DNA from: Flavipsychrobacter sp.
GTDB lineage: Bacteria; Bacteroidota; Bacteroidia; Chitinophagales; Chitinophagaceae
Direction of reading: 5' to 3'
Assembly: GCA_021155965.1 (NCBI GenBank)
Contig: JAJNBJ010000016.1
Span: 26,473-90,472, forward strand
DNA: 64,000 nucleotides
Part shown: positions 36,121 through 45,490 of the stretch, piece after piece
Layout: every line of letters begins with the position of its first letter
Position numbering within the stretch: the stretch's first letter is position 1
Program-made: the position numbers and the translations under genes
Notes under the pieces: model-generated
The model's database searches: none
Told to the model about the DNA's origin: nothing
What the model saw: the letters and a program-made list of their open reading frames with translations, nothing else

Positions 36121-38430
36121 TTATCTCACCACTGTCAATTTACTATGATAACGTTTTACACCGCTCTGTACAACGCATACATACATGCCCGGCTGGAATG
36201 CAGCTAGAGAAAGCGATGTGCGGTTATTAGCTGAAGGAATAGTTGCAGTTTGCAGCACCTGCCCGGTGATGTTCATAACACTGATACGCACCTCTGGCTG
36301 CAATACCCCACTCCATGATATATTCACCATATCAGAAGCAGGGTTAGGATACACCAGTATGGTCGTATGCTCTTCAATATCCTCCACACCGGTTTTCTCA
36401 TCCACCGGGAAGTATATCCTGCGCCTGAATAGCTCCAGCCCACCCTTTTTGTTGCCCAAAACAAGGTAATAGTTGCTGTCGCTTGCAATATCTCCCACCG
36501 CTACCGCACTGCGCAACCCGTCATAGGCACCATAAGCAGGATGTGCAAATATGGAATACGTGGTATCTATATACGCATATTGCGCATCAAGCATTGTGTA
36601 ATGGGCCGCTGTATCCCCTGCCTGAAACCCCGTAAAACGGTAAACCAGTCCGGAGCCACTACCCACCAGCATGTATTCTATACCCGTACTATCTATCTTA
36701 CCGATAAATGGTGTGGCGTAACAGCCAAAGGTGCGCGGAGAATCTACTTTTACACTACCTAACCGTGTATTGATCAGTCTCAGGTTAATAGTACCCGGCG
36801 TAACGCTGATATTTTGGTAATACTGGATATGTCCATAAATATCCCCTATAATAAGATCCTTTTTACCGTCCTTATCTATGTCATAAATAAAGGGTGCAGC
36901 ATAGCCGCCAACGTTTATGGTATCCCCATTCGTATCTGTAAGGTACAACTGCTGCAATTGCCAGTTTGGCGCCACACTTTCACTGCCGGCAATATTCTTG
37001 TAATAGGTCAGCGTTCCGTTCGCATGGCCTAGAATGAGGTCGGAAATATTATCTGCATCAATATCTCCGGTAGCAGGCGCAACACCTTTGAAATTCAATG
37101 TATTAAGACCTAAAAAGTCATTGTCCTGCAACGTATAGGATGGGCTGCCTGTTGTACTCGTATTCAAATAATAGGACATCCTGCTCCGCAGTGTTCCGCC
37201 GCTCTGATAATAACCATCCGAACCTACGAACAGGTCGGTTTTACCGTCTTTATTATGGTCGAAGAACATTGGATATGAGGCTGCGCCCAGGTCTATGGTT
37301 TCGCTCGTGATAAATGAATCAGATTGGAACCGCCAGTCGGGCGTACCCGGTGTAGAATAATTTTTATAGAACCAGATACCTTTATAATTCTCAGACACGG
37401 AACCGGGCGCATTTGGGGCGATCAGCAGGTCTTTTTTGCCATCCTGGTCAATATCAATGTTAAAAGCAGCCGGGAATGCAGGCAGGTCTATCACTTTACC
37501 GCCTGCTTGCCACATAGTATCCTGTGCTATTGCCGAATCGGGGCCGCCACCATTTTCTATCCTGCCATTCTTCAAGAAGGTCATTTCATTGAATGATACA
37601 CTACCATCCAGGTAATCATAATCACCGTCCATATCCCAGTCGAACAGGCAGGGAGTATTACCGGAATGGGTAACCTTTTGCGCTCCGGGAGCAGGTTTTA
37701 ATAGATGAGTATTATCACATGAATGTCCCAGGGAATGGGTACGATAAAAACCTTGGTACACCCTCCCCCAGCAGCGGTCTTTCAGAGCTATATGTATGCT
37801 GTCGCACGGCAGCCCTAACTCTACACGCATATCTTTATAGAGGTTGGTTCTCCCGCCCGATATGTCAAATGCAACATAGTCAAGGTCGCCGTCGTTGTCT
37901 ATATCAACTATAGAAGGAATATCCCCAGGATTATTGAAAGCATTCACCGGGCCACCCACATACTGGTCGTTCGAGTAAAAAAGCCGTTGATAGAAATTGA
38001 AGCGAAGATGGCCATGGCCATTATAATATCCCCTGAATACTTCAAAACCGGTACTGCCCTGGTCAAAAAGATCAGGCACGCCATCGCAATTATAATCTGC
38101 CAGTATCAGATAGTTATATGCCGGTGGAAATTTTCGGGCAAACTCAGGTGCATAACGGTAGTCCGGGTTGCCTGCAGATCCTCTGTTGATGAAGGTCCTT
38201 ACGCTGTTCCATGGCTCAAAAACAACAAGGTCCTTTAATCCGTCGTTGTTCAGGTCGCCCATGGTGAACTGGGGGTTATTGAACCCACCACACCATGCCA
38301 TAGTTTGCTCATTGCCCCAGGCAAATACCTTAACAGTAGTATCGTGCTGGTAAAAGACCTCCTGGGCACTAGCTAAAAAGGGTACGAGGGCACAAATGCA
38401 AACAAAAAAACGCCTAAAGAAGGGGACCAT
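36121..38430 (-). CDS. FG-GAP/VCBS repeat T9SS surface protein
   Basis: 769 residues from ATG 38430 (MVPFFRRFFVCICALVPFLASA), a normal signal peptide; the frame is open to 38472, but that longer N-terminus is not signal-like. The body contains many Asp-rich repeats (LNNDGLKD, YNCDGVPDLF, DNDGDLDY, DMDGDYDYL, DKDGKKDL) typical of FG-GAP/VCBS beta-propellers. The C-terminus (LVYPNPASDMVNIS ... PGMYVCVV) is a T9SS type A sorting domain. Likely a cell-surface protein binding Ca2+ and perhaps glycans or other cells. It is divergent from the 1845-residue repeat protein. Confidence 0.88.
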   Translation of the reverse strand: MVPFFRRFFVCICALVPFLASAQEVFYQHDTTVKVFAWGNEQTMAWCGGFNNPQFTMGDLNNDGLKDLVVFEPWNSVRTFINRGSAGNPDYRYAPEFARKFPPAYNYLILADYNCDGVPDLFDQGSTGFEVFRGYYNGHGHLRFNFYQRLFYSNDQYVGGPVNAFNNPGDIPSIVDIDNDGDLDYVAFDISGGRTNLYKDMRVELGLPCDSIHIALKDRCWGRVYQGFYRTHSLGHSCDNTHLLKPAPGAQKVTHSGNTPCLFDWDMDGDYDYLDGSVSFNEMTFLKNGRIENGGGPDSAIAQDTMWQAGGKVIDLPAFPAAFNIDIDQDGKKDLLIAPNAPGSVSENYKGIWFYKNYSTPGTPDWRFQSDSFITSETIDLGAASYPMFFDHNKDGKTDLFVGSDGYYQSGGTLRSRMSYYLNTSTTGSPSYTLQDNDFLGLNTLNFKGVAPATGDIDADNISDLILGHANGTLTYYKNIAGSESVAPNWQLQQLYLTDTNGDTINVGGYAAPFIYDIDKDGKKDLIIGDIYGHIQYYQNISVTPGTINLRLINTRLGSVKVDSPRTFGCYATPFIGKIDSTGIEYMLVGSGSGLVYRFTGFQAGDTAAHYTMLDAQYAYIDTTYSIFAHPAYGAYDGLRSAVAVGDIASDSNYYLVLGNKKGGLELFRRRIYFPVDEKTGVEDIEEHTTILVYPNPASDMVNISWSGVLQPEVRISVMNITGQVLQTATIPSANNRTSLSLAAFQPGMYVCVVQSGVKRYHSKLTVVR

Positions 38431-38472
38431 ATCTATTAATAAAGTTACCAAAAAATGTGCCAAATGGAACAA

Positions 38473-38947
38473 AGATGTATTTCAAATCTTTACAGGGGCC
38501 GGGGAGGAGATGCAGCCTTTTGAGCAACCGAGGGTATAATTTCCGGGAAGTGCCTGTTTTGGTACATATTTTTTATTAAATGTGGGTGGAATTCGCTGTG
38601 AGCTGATGTTATGTGTTTTATTTACAGGTATAAAGGGGTATAAAAGGGTATAATTATACCCTGAAAAGGTATATTTATACCCTGTTTAGGTATAAAAAAG
38701 GTATAATTTCCAATAAACAAAGAACTGTCAAACGCGCGCCGGTAGCTGTTTTCAACCGTTTGCAGCATAATATATAATGCAGCAAAAAGTGTGCCAGACA
38801 GTGAGGACGAGGATGTTAGCTGCTTTAAAATTCTGCTCAGTGAATAACAATGAATTATAAAAAATATCTATTTTCTTTCCTAACAATATTATTTTATTTT
38901 ACGCCTATATAATATACCGGAACACTAAAACACCTTAAGGAAAATAT
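38473..38947. other. 475-bp divergent intergenic region with palindromic array
   Basis: Between the FG-GAP gene (minus) and the giant repeat protein (plus). It contains the GGTATA array described separately (38627-38707), an AT-rich tract before the giant gene, and an AAGGA-like ribosome site (38937-38942) shortly before ATG 38948. No ORF is credible here. Confidence 0.6.
38627..38707. repeat. Palindromic GGTATA array, copy A
   Basis: About 80 bp of GGTATAA and TTATACC units in both orientations, including the perfect palindrome GGGTATAATTATACCC and a near-palindrome GGTATATTTATACC. The first 30-odd bases, and the roughly 20 bases before them (TTATGTG...TTTTATTT), recur in copy B at 63840-63908, so this is a dispersed element rather than a local oddity. 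No tandem period like a microsatellite and no protein-coding potential. Confidence 0.8.
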
Positions 38948-41900
38948 ATGAAACAGATACCCATTTTGCTGGTAGCAATTCTGCTATCATGCACCACACA
39001 TGCACAGGTAGCCCCCATTACAGGCCCCACAACTATCTGCGTAGGCGGTACAGGAACTTACCATTGTACAACGCCGGGAGGGACATGGTCTAGCACCAAT
39101 CCAAGTATAGCTGTAGTAACCCTTTCAGGTATAGCCGTAGGAACAGCAGCAGGAGTTGTTATCTTCAGTTATACTGTTCCTGCAATGGGCAGCTTTTCAA
39201 CTTTAACCGTAACAGTTTCTCCAGTGCCAGCTATGATAAGCGGGCCCTCTGTTGTTTGCATTGGGTCTTCTCCTACTTATACTGATGCAACCTCCGGAGG
39301 AACTTGGTCAACCAGTAACCCGACCGTTGCAAGCATAGGGTCCACTACTGGCATTTTAACCACTTTTGCCACCGGAACATTAAATGTCACTTATACTATA
39401 CCCACTACTTGCTATACTTTCAGCAGCGTAACTATTGTCAATAGCTCGCCGTCCATATTCACAGTTACAGGTGGGGGCAGTTATTGCTCGGGTGGCACAG
39501 GCAGCAACGTTGGCTTAAGTGGATCACAAACGGGAGTTCTTTACCAGTTATTGAGAAACGGGGGGCCTGTTGGCGCTCCATTGAGCGGCACCGGCGCTGC
39601 ACTGAATTTCGGCCCGCATACCCTTGCGGGTACTTATACCGTTACAGCAAATTATGGCACATCGTGTGCCACAACTATGAGTGGCTCTGCGGCTATATCT
39701 GTGAACCTTTTAGCCCAGGCATATGGGGTTAGTGGCGGGGGCTTCTACAGTGGCACGGGCCCTGGTCTTGCTATCGGCGTACTCGCATCAGAACCCACTG
39801 TTAATTATGAGTTATACCGTAACGGATCAGCTACTGGCGTTATTATTCCCGGCAGCTCGGCATTTTCACCTGTCAGCTTTCCTCTCCAAACCATAGCAGG
39901 CACTTATACTGTAGTGGGCACTATTGTCTCAACCGGGTGCAGCCGAAATATGGCAGGCAGCGTAAGCATTACTACTACGCCAACGGTATATACTTTGTTT
40001 GGCGGCGGCAGCAATTGCGCCGGAGATTGGGGCCGAGTAATTTATCTCTCTGGTTCCCAGGTGGGCGTTTCTTACCAGTTATATGTAGGAGGAATGCCCG
40101 TAGGCTTACCATTTCCGGGAAACAATGGTACAATCAGTTTTGGCCAGCACCCCAACCCAGGCACGTATACCGTTGTAGCAAATCCCGGCACTTCCTCAGC
40201 CACTACCATGTCGGGCAGTGTCGCTGTTTCTACCTCGCCGCTTCCTGCTGTTTATACAGTTACCGGCGGTGGCTATTACAATGGCACCGGCCCGGGCTTA
40301 CCAATTGGCCTGTCAGGTTCGCAAACCGGGGTCCTCTATGCATTATACAGGCCTCCGTTCGTTGCCCAGATCCCAGGCACAGGCGCCCCGCTAAGTTATG
40401 GCATGCATACCACTCCCGGATACTACACTGTGTTTGCGGCAAACGCAACAACCAGTTGCGCTACAGATATGTCCGGCTATACCATTATTACTACCGTTGC
40501 ATCGCCAACAGTTTACGCTGTAACAGGTGGAGGATCTTATTGTGCCGGCGGTGCAGGAGTTACCATAGGCCTCACAGGCTCACAAGCCGGCGCATATTAC
40601 CAGCTATATAATGGGGCTGCCAAGGTGGGCTTGCCTGTTGCAGGCACTGGCACAGCCATCAGCTTTGGATTACAGACAGCTACCGGCATTTATACAGTAG
40701 TTGCCAACCCGGGAGTATCCGGTTCGGTGGCTATGTCGGGCTCTGCAACTGTATCCATCACCCCCCTGCCTCACAGCTTTACTGTCACCGGCGGCGGCTT
40801 TTATAGCGGCACAGGCCCGGGTGTGTCCATTGGCTTAACAGGCTCCCAACCTTTCTGTAATTACCAGCTTTACCTTGGTACCACAGTCGCTGGCATGGTA
40901 TCCGGCACAGGCTCCGCACTTTCCTTTGGCTTGTTCACAACAGCAGGCACCTACACAATTGCATCTGTCAATACAACAACAGGCTGTGTGCAACTCCAGG
41001 GCGGTAACGCGGTCATAACTAACAGCTCAAGCCCTACAGTGTATACAGTAACGGGCGGAGGGTCGTTTTGTTCTGGTGGCACGGGCGTTTATATTGGACT
41101 TAACGGTTCACAGCCAGGTGTAACTTACGAACTACACAGGGGCGGCTTCAGGCAGGCCGGGCCGATCAGTGGCTCGGGTGCCCCCATCAACTTTGGCATA
41201 TGGGCCGTACCTGGCACCTATACAGTAATAGCTAATGCCGGCACATCTACTGCTACTACCATGGCAGGCAGTGCATCTGTTTCTATGTCTTTCACGCCGT
41301 TTATGTATTCTGTTTCCGGCGGTGGTGGCTATTGCCCCGGCGGCCCCGGCCTTTCTGTTGTTTTAAGCAATTCGCAAACTGCAGCTACTTACCAGCTATA
41401 CAATGGTACTACACCGGTAGGAACGGTAGTAAGTGGTACGGGTTCTTCAATGTCCTTCGGGCCATTTACTACTACCGGCACGTATACTATAGTAGGCAAT
41501 CCAGGTACAGCATGTGCAACCGCTATGTCGGGCAATGCTACCATTGTCACCGGCACCTCATCTCATACTCTTTTCTCAGTGCTTGGAGGAGGCACATATT
41601 GTGCAGGCGGCGCAGGTGTGGTTATTTCATTGAGCGGCTCACAGGCTGGTATTAGCTACCAATTATACAATGGTATTACTGCAGTTGGGCCTCCCGTTAC
41701 AGGAACAGGCGCCCCAATCAGTTTTGGCATGCAGACTGCTACCGGCACATACACAGTGGTTGCCGGAACAGTATGTACCACTACAATGACAGGCAGCGCA
41801 ACTATCTCAATTCTCCCATCCCCCACCGATCACCCACTTACCAATAGCGGCAGCTATTGTTCAGGCGGTGGCGGTATTGTTGTCGCACTTACCGGGTCTG

Positions 41901-44485
41901 ATATTGGCGTCAACTACCAATTGTACCGTACCACATCATCTGGCACTGTCAGTATAGGCACACCACTTGCAGGCACAGGCGCAGCTATCAGCTTTGGCGG
42001 ACATACCATTGCCGGGCTTTACACAATAATTGCAACCAGCACAACCACCGCATGCACCCGCACGCTTACCAGCACAGTAACACTCATTTTCCATGCACCA
42101 CCTGCCCCTATACCCATATCAGGCGGCGGCACTTATTGTTCCGGCGGCGCCGGTGTTGCTATTACCATGCCTGCATCCGCAGTTGGCGTGAATTATCAAT
42201 TATACCGCGGCACAACTCCGGTGGGTAGTCCTGTTCCGGGTGTTGGTTCATCGCTCAGTTTTGGTTTGCAAACCGTGCCCGGCGCTTATACAGTAGTAGC
42301 TACCGATATGACCACCGGATGCACCAGGAATATGACCGGAACTGTTTCTGTTGCTGTCGTTGCTTCCCCCACTGCATTCGCAATGACGGGAGGAGGAGGT
42401 TATTGCACAGGCGGCCCTGGCATGCCCGTAGGCATCAGTGGTTCGCAAACAGGTGTTAACTACCAGCTTTACCGCAGTGGGATGCCCATATCAGGAACTA
42501 CCAGGCCAGGGTCGGGCTCAGCTATCAGCTTTGGCATGCAAACCATTGCAGGAACTTATACCGCCGTAGCAATCAGTACTTCCACCTTCTGCTCAACCAA
42601 TATGACGGGCTCTGCAGTTGTAACGATAAACGCAGTTACTACTTATACGGTAACTGGCGGCGGCACCTACTGTGCAGGCGGCACAGGTGTTGTTATTGGC
42701 CTCAATGGCTCTTCAACCGGGGTTAACTACCAGTTGAAAAGAGGGACTACTTTAGTAGGTTCACCAGTCGCAGGTTCCGGTGGAGCGATCAGCTTCGGAC
42801 CGCAAACAATTGCAGGTACATATACCGTAGTAGCTACAAACCTTTCATCAGGATGCATAGCAAATATGGCAGGCGGGGCTTCTGTGGTAGTTAACACTGT
42901 ACCCGTTGCTTACACAGTGACCGGTGGGGGCAATTTTTGCTCGGGCAGCACAGGTGTGCCTGTTGGTTTAAGTGGGTCTCAAACAGCAGTATTATATCAA
43001 TTACGCATTGGCGGCATCCCAACAGGCAGCCCTGTTGCGGGCACAGGCGCCCCGATTAATTTCGGCCTGAAAACTACTCCCGGCGCTTACACCGTTTCCG
43101 CCACTACAGTAGGTGGTTGCACCAATAGTATGACGGGTAGCGTAACGGTAAGCGTTAACCCAACACCTGCAGTCTTCACTATGGGCGGCGGTGGCAGTTA
43201 CTGTACCGGCGGCTCAGGAATAATTCCAACATTGAGCACTTCGACCACTGGTGTCAACTACCAGTTGTTAAGAGGGACAACTACAGCAGGCTCACCTGTT
43301 GCAGGTACCGGAGGCCCACTCTCCTTCGGCATGCAGACTGTAGCAGGCACCTATACTATACGCGCAACAAATGCAACAACAGGCTGCACTGCAATGATGT
43401 CTGGTTCAACCACTATCTCCCTGCTCCCCCCGCCTACCATTGTTCCTGTAACAGGTGGCGGAGGCTATTGTTCTGGTGGCACAGGTGTAGCTATTGGCCT
43501 GGGCGGTGCAGTAGGCGGTACCAGCTACCAGTTGTATCGCGGCGGGGTCCCGGTGGGCAGCCCGGTTATGGGCTCTGTCGGGCTCACGTTCGGTTTGCAG
43601 ACAGCAGCAGGAACTTACACGGTTGTAGCAACTAACTCAACGGGCTGCACTGCTACAATGTCGGGCAGCGCCACCGTTACTGTCTACGCATTGCCCACTA
43701 TCTATACAGTAACAGGCGGCGGCGGTTATTGCTCAGGTGGCACAGGCGTTAATATTGGATTAAGCGGTTCCAGTACCGGTACATCATACAGGCTATACCG
43801 GGGTGTTGTTCCTGTAAGCTCTTTTATACCGGGCACAGGCAGCGCACTTAATTTCGGTTTATACCCTACTTCAGGCACCTATACTGTTATAGCAACCAAT
43901 TCCGTCACAGGCTGCACGGCAACAATGAGTGGAAGCGCTACAGTAAGCGTTAATCCTGTTCCCACTTACACATCTACACGCTACACTGTCGCCCCTGCAG
44001 GTACTATAACCCTCAATGCAACACCGTCAGGCGGCAATTGGACAAGCAGCACTATATCAGTCGCAACCATTGGTTCTGCATCTGGCATAGTTACCGGTGT
44101 AACTTTAGGAACAACCACAATAAGTTATACCCTGCCTACAGGCTGCCGCGCTACACGCACTATGGCAGTTACGCCAACAGGCTTCCGTGCCAATGAAGCA
44201 GGCACTACAGCCATATCCAATACTTTCGAAAACAGTAAACTATCCATTATTCCAAACCCTAACCACGGCACATTCAGCATCAAAGGCCAATTGACAACTC
44301 CCGCCGATGTGTATGCAGAGATCGTCAATATACTAGGGCAGAAAGTATACAGTAATATGATAGCAACCGATAACGGGGAAATAGACAGGGAAATATCACT
44401 TCCTGCCGACATAGCCCGTGGCATGTACATCCTTACATTAAGTAATGAAAATGAACGCCAAACCTTCAGAGTAATAATTGAATAA
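38948..44485 (+). CDS. Giant T9SS surface protein with 17 repeats
   Basis: 1845 residues. Signal peptide (MKQIPILLVAILLSCTTHA) then two BIG2-like modules (GGTWSSTNPSIAVV, GGTWSTSNPTVASI), 17 degenerate repeats of about 88 residues, another BIG2-like module (GGNWTSSTISVATI), and a C-terminal T9SS type A sorting domain (LSIIPNPNHGTFSI ... GMYILTL). Each repeat runs TVTGGGSYCSGGTGV, IGLSGSQTGV-YQLYRG, GTG-A-SFG-QT-AGTYTVVA and CT-MSGSATVSV, with a Cys pair that may form a disulfide. This is the architecture of adhesins or surface-layer proteins displayed by T9SS; binding target unknown. AAGGA lies just before the ATG. A terminator follows at 44511. Confidence 0.92.
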   Translation: MKQIPILLVAILLSCTTHAQVAPITGPTTICVGGTGTYHCTTPGGTWSSTNPSIAVVTLSGIAVGTAAGVVIFSYTVPAMGSFSTLTVTVSPVPAMISGPSVVCIGSSPTYTDATSGGTWSTSNPTVASIGSTTGILTTFATGTLNVTYTIPTTCYTFSSVTIVNSSPSIFTVTGGGSYCSGGTGSNVGLSGSQTGVLYQLLRNGGPVGAPLSGTGAALNFGPHTLAGTYTVTANYGTSCATTMSGSAAISVNLLAQAYGVSGGGFYSGTGPGLAIGVLASEPTVNYELYRNGSATGVIIPGSSAFSPVSFPLQTIAGTYTVVGTIVSTGCSRNMAGSVSITTTPTVYTLFGGGSNCAGDWGRVIYLSGSQVGVSYQLYVGGMPVGLPFPGNNGTISFGQHPNPGTYTVVANPGTSSATTMSGSVAVSTSPLPAVYTVTGGGYYNGTGPGLPIGLSGSQTGVLYALYRPPFVAQIPGTGAPLSYGMHTTPGYYTVFAANATTSCATDMSGYTIITTVASPTVYAVTGGGSYCAGGAGVTIGLTGSQAGAYYQLYNGAAKVGLPVAGTGTAISFGLQTATGIYTVVANPGVSGSVAMSGSATVSITPLPHSFTVTGGGFYSGTGPGVSIGLTGSQPFCNYQLYLGTTVAGMVSGTGSALSFGLFTTAGTYTIASVNTTTGCVQLQGGNAVITNSSSPTVYTVTGGGSFCSGGTGVYIGLNGSQPGVTYELHRGGFRQAGPISGSGAPINFGIWAVPGTYTVIANAGTSTATTMAGSASVSMSFTPFMYSVSGGGGYCPGGPGLSVVLSNSQTAATYQLYNGTTPVGTVVSGTGSSMSFGPFTTTGTYTIVGNPGTACATAMSGNATIVTGTSSHTLFSVLGGGTYCAGGAGVVISLSGSQAGISYQLYNGITAVGPPVTGTGAPISFGMQTATGTYTVVAGTVCTTTMTGSATISILPSPTDHPLTNSGSYCSGGGGIVVALTGSDIGVNYQLYRTTSSGTVSIGTPLAGTGAAISFGGHTIAGLYTIIATSTTTACTRTLTSTVTLIFHAPPAPIPISGGGTYCSGGAGVAITMPASAVGVNYQLYRGTTPVGSPVPGVGSSLSFGLQTVPGAYTVVATDMTTGCTRNMTGTVSVAVVASPTAFAMTGGGGYCTGGPGMPVGISGSQTGVNYQLYRSGMPISGTTRPGSGSAISFGMQTIAGTYTAVAISTSTFCSTNMTGSAVVTINAVTTYTVTGGGTYCAGGTGVVIGLNGSSTGVNYQLKRGTTLVGSPVAGSGGAISFGPQTIAGTYTVVATNLSSGCIANMAGGASVVVNTVPVAYTVTGGGNFCSGSTGVPVGLSGSQTAVLYQLRIGGIPTGSPVAGTGAPINFGLKTTPGAYTVSATTVGGCTNSMTGSVTVSVNPTPAVFTMGGGGSYCTGGSGIIPTLSTSTTGVNYQLLRGTTTAGSPVAGTGGPLSFGMQTVAGTYTIRATNATTGCTAMMSGSTTISLLPPPTIVPVTGGGGYCSGGTGVAIGLGGAVGGTSYQLYRGGVPVGSPVMGSVGLTFGLQTAAGTYTVVATNSTGCTATMSGSATVTVYALPTIYTVTGGGGYCSGGTGVNIGLSGSSTGTSYRLYRGVVPVSSFIPGTGSALNFGLYPTSGTYTVIATNSVTGCTATMSGSATVSVNPVPTYTSTRYTVAPAGTITLNATPSGGNWTSSTISVATIGSASGIVTGVTLGTTTISYTLPTGCRATRTMAVTPTGFRANEAGTTAISNTFENSKLSIIPNPNHGTFSIKGQLTTPADVYAEIVNILGQKVYSNMIATDNGEIDREISLPADIARGMYILTLSNENERQTFRVIIE
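39456..43965 (+). repeat. Seventeen tandem repeats of about 265 bp (88 aa)
   Basis: Degenerate tandem repeats inside the giant protein, each about 87-92 residues, starting near repeat 1 FTVTGGGSYCSGG and ending with repeat 17 around VNPVPT. Nucleotide identity between neighbours is modest, so the expansion is not recent. Boundaries are approximate. Confidence 0.8.
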
Positions 44486-44510
44486 CGCAATATAAAATCT
44501 TCATAAAAAC

Positions 44511-44539
44511 TATAAAGCCCCGTTTTACGGGGCTTTATA
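44511..44539 (+). terminator. Hairpin terminator after the giant protein
   Basis: Arms TATAAAGCCCCG (44511-44522) and CGGGGCTTTATA (44528-44539) around a 5-nt loop, 26 nt after the stop codon. No long T-run, but a stable G/C-rich stem. Confidence 0.7.
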
Positions 44540-44611
44540 GTTTACGATCATCAATATAACAAAGCATTTGTTAGCATGGTTTTTATCTGCATAGTACATA
44601 AATATGAGCTT

Positions 44612-44827
44612 ATGCGTGTACTGGGAATAGTGTTGGTGATAATTGGCGTGTTAATGATATTATTTAACAGCATTGGTTTCACAACAAAAAAGGAGATACT
44701 GGATGTTGGCCCGCTGGAGATCAACAAAACGGAACATAGAACCGTAGGATGGCCATTATATGCAGGAGCTGTGGTGTGCATCGCAGGGGCGGCAGTATTG
44801 CTGGTTGCCAGGAAGCAACAACGTTAG
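44612..44827 (+). CDS. Small two-helix membrane protein
   Basis: 71 residues from ATG 44612 (MRVLGIVLVIIGVLMILFNS); an upstream in-frame ATG at 44576 would add 12 unlikely residues. Two hydrophobic segments (about 1-18 and 46-65) flank a charged loop (TTKKEILDVGPLEINKTEH). Similar to small DUF3185-like membrane proteins. Function unknown. Confidence 0.65.
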   Translation: MRVLGIVLVIIGVLMILFNSIGFTTKKEILDVGPLEINKTEHRTVGWPLYAGAVVCIAGAAVLLVARKQQR

Positions 44828-44857
44828 GATAAAATATATCCTTACAGTATTATAAAC

Positions 44858-44865
44858 TATTTTTG
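44858..44865 (+). promoter_or_regulatory. -7 element of the rluE-like gene (leaderless)
   Basis: TATTTTTG matches TAnnTTTG, 8 nt before ATG 44873, so the mRNA starts at or beside the AUG. Confidence 0.55.
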
Positions 44866-44872
44866 GCCACCA

Positions 44873-45475
44873 ATGGCCAATACAGTTCACAGCTACTTTA
44901 TCCTGAATAAACCTCATAATATGGTATCCCAGTTTGTTGGGGAAAAGAAGGTTGCCATGCTGGGAAAAATAGATTTCGATTTCCCGGAGGGCATACATTC
45001 GGTAGGCCGGCTCGATAAGCACTCGGAAGGGTTATTGATACTTACCACTAATAAAAAGGTCACAAGATTGTTATTTCAAAGTAAAATACCCCACCGGCGC
45101 ACATACCTGGTAAGGGTAATGAACAAGGTAAATGCAGAAAGCCTGCAGCAGTTGAGGACAGGGGTTACCATACCTATAGAGGACGGTGCATACTATACCA
45201 CGCCCCCATGCGAAGTAGAAATAGTAGAAAACCCAAAAAACTTATTCCCTCATCAATTGGAACTGAGGGATTATGTATCCCATACATGGCTGAAGATCTC
45301 CCTTTATGAAGGAAAGTTTCACCAGGTGCGCAAAATGGTCTTTGCAGTAAAGCACCGTTGCCAGCGGCTGATACGGGTTTCAATAGAAGGCCTTGAATTG
45401 GGCACACTAGCCCCCGGAGAAGTTAAAGAGATCGGCGAAAAAGAGTTCTTTAAGCTGCTGAAAATTGACTATTAG
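44873..45475 (+). CDS. rluE: Pseudouridine synthase, RluE-like
   Basis: 200 residues of the RsuA/RluE subfamily without an S4 domain. The catalytic Asp is in SVGRLDKHSEGLLILT, followed by HRRTYLVRV and the late motif EGKFHQVRKM. RluE converts U2457 of 23S rRNA to pseudouridine; family assignment within RluB/E/F is by length and absence of S4. Stands alone and starts leaderless. Confidence 0.88.
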   Translation: MANTVHSYFILNKPHNMVSQFVGEKKVAMLGKIDFDFPEGIHSVGRLDKHSEGLLILTTNKKVTRLLFQSKIPHRRTYLVRVMNKVNAESLQQLRTGVTIPIEDGAYYTTPPCEVEIVENPKNLFPHQLELRDYVSHTWLKISLYEGKFHQVRKMVFAVKHRCQRLIRVSIEGLELGTLAPGEVKEIGEKEFFKLLKIDY

Positions 45476-45490
45476 GTCAGACAGTTGCAC

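Noticed and set aside
38627..38707. CRISPR array
   Set aside because: Units are short, palindromic and without spacers of constant length; no cas gene nearby.
38948..44485. Several long open frames on the opposite strand and in other frames of the giant protein
   Set aside because: They arise from the GC- and Gly-rich repeats; no signal, no start context and no homology.
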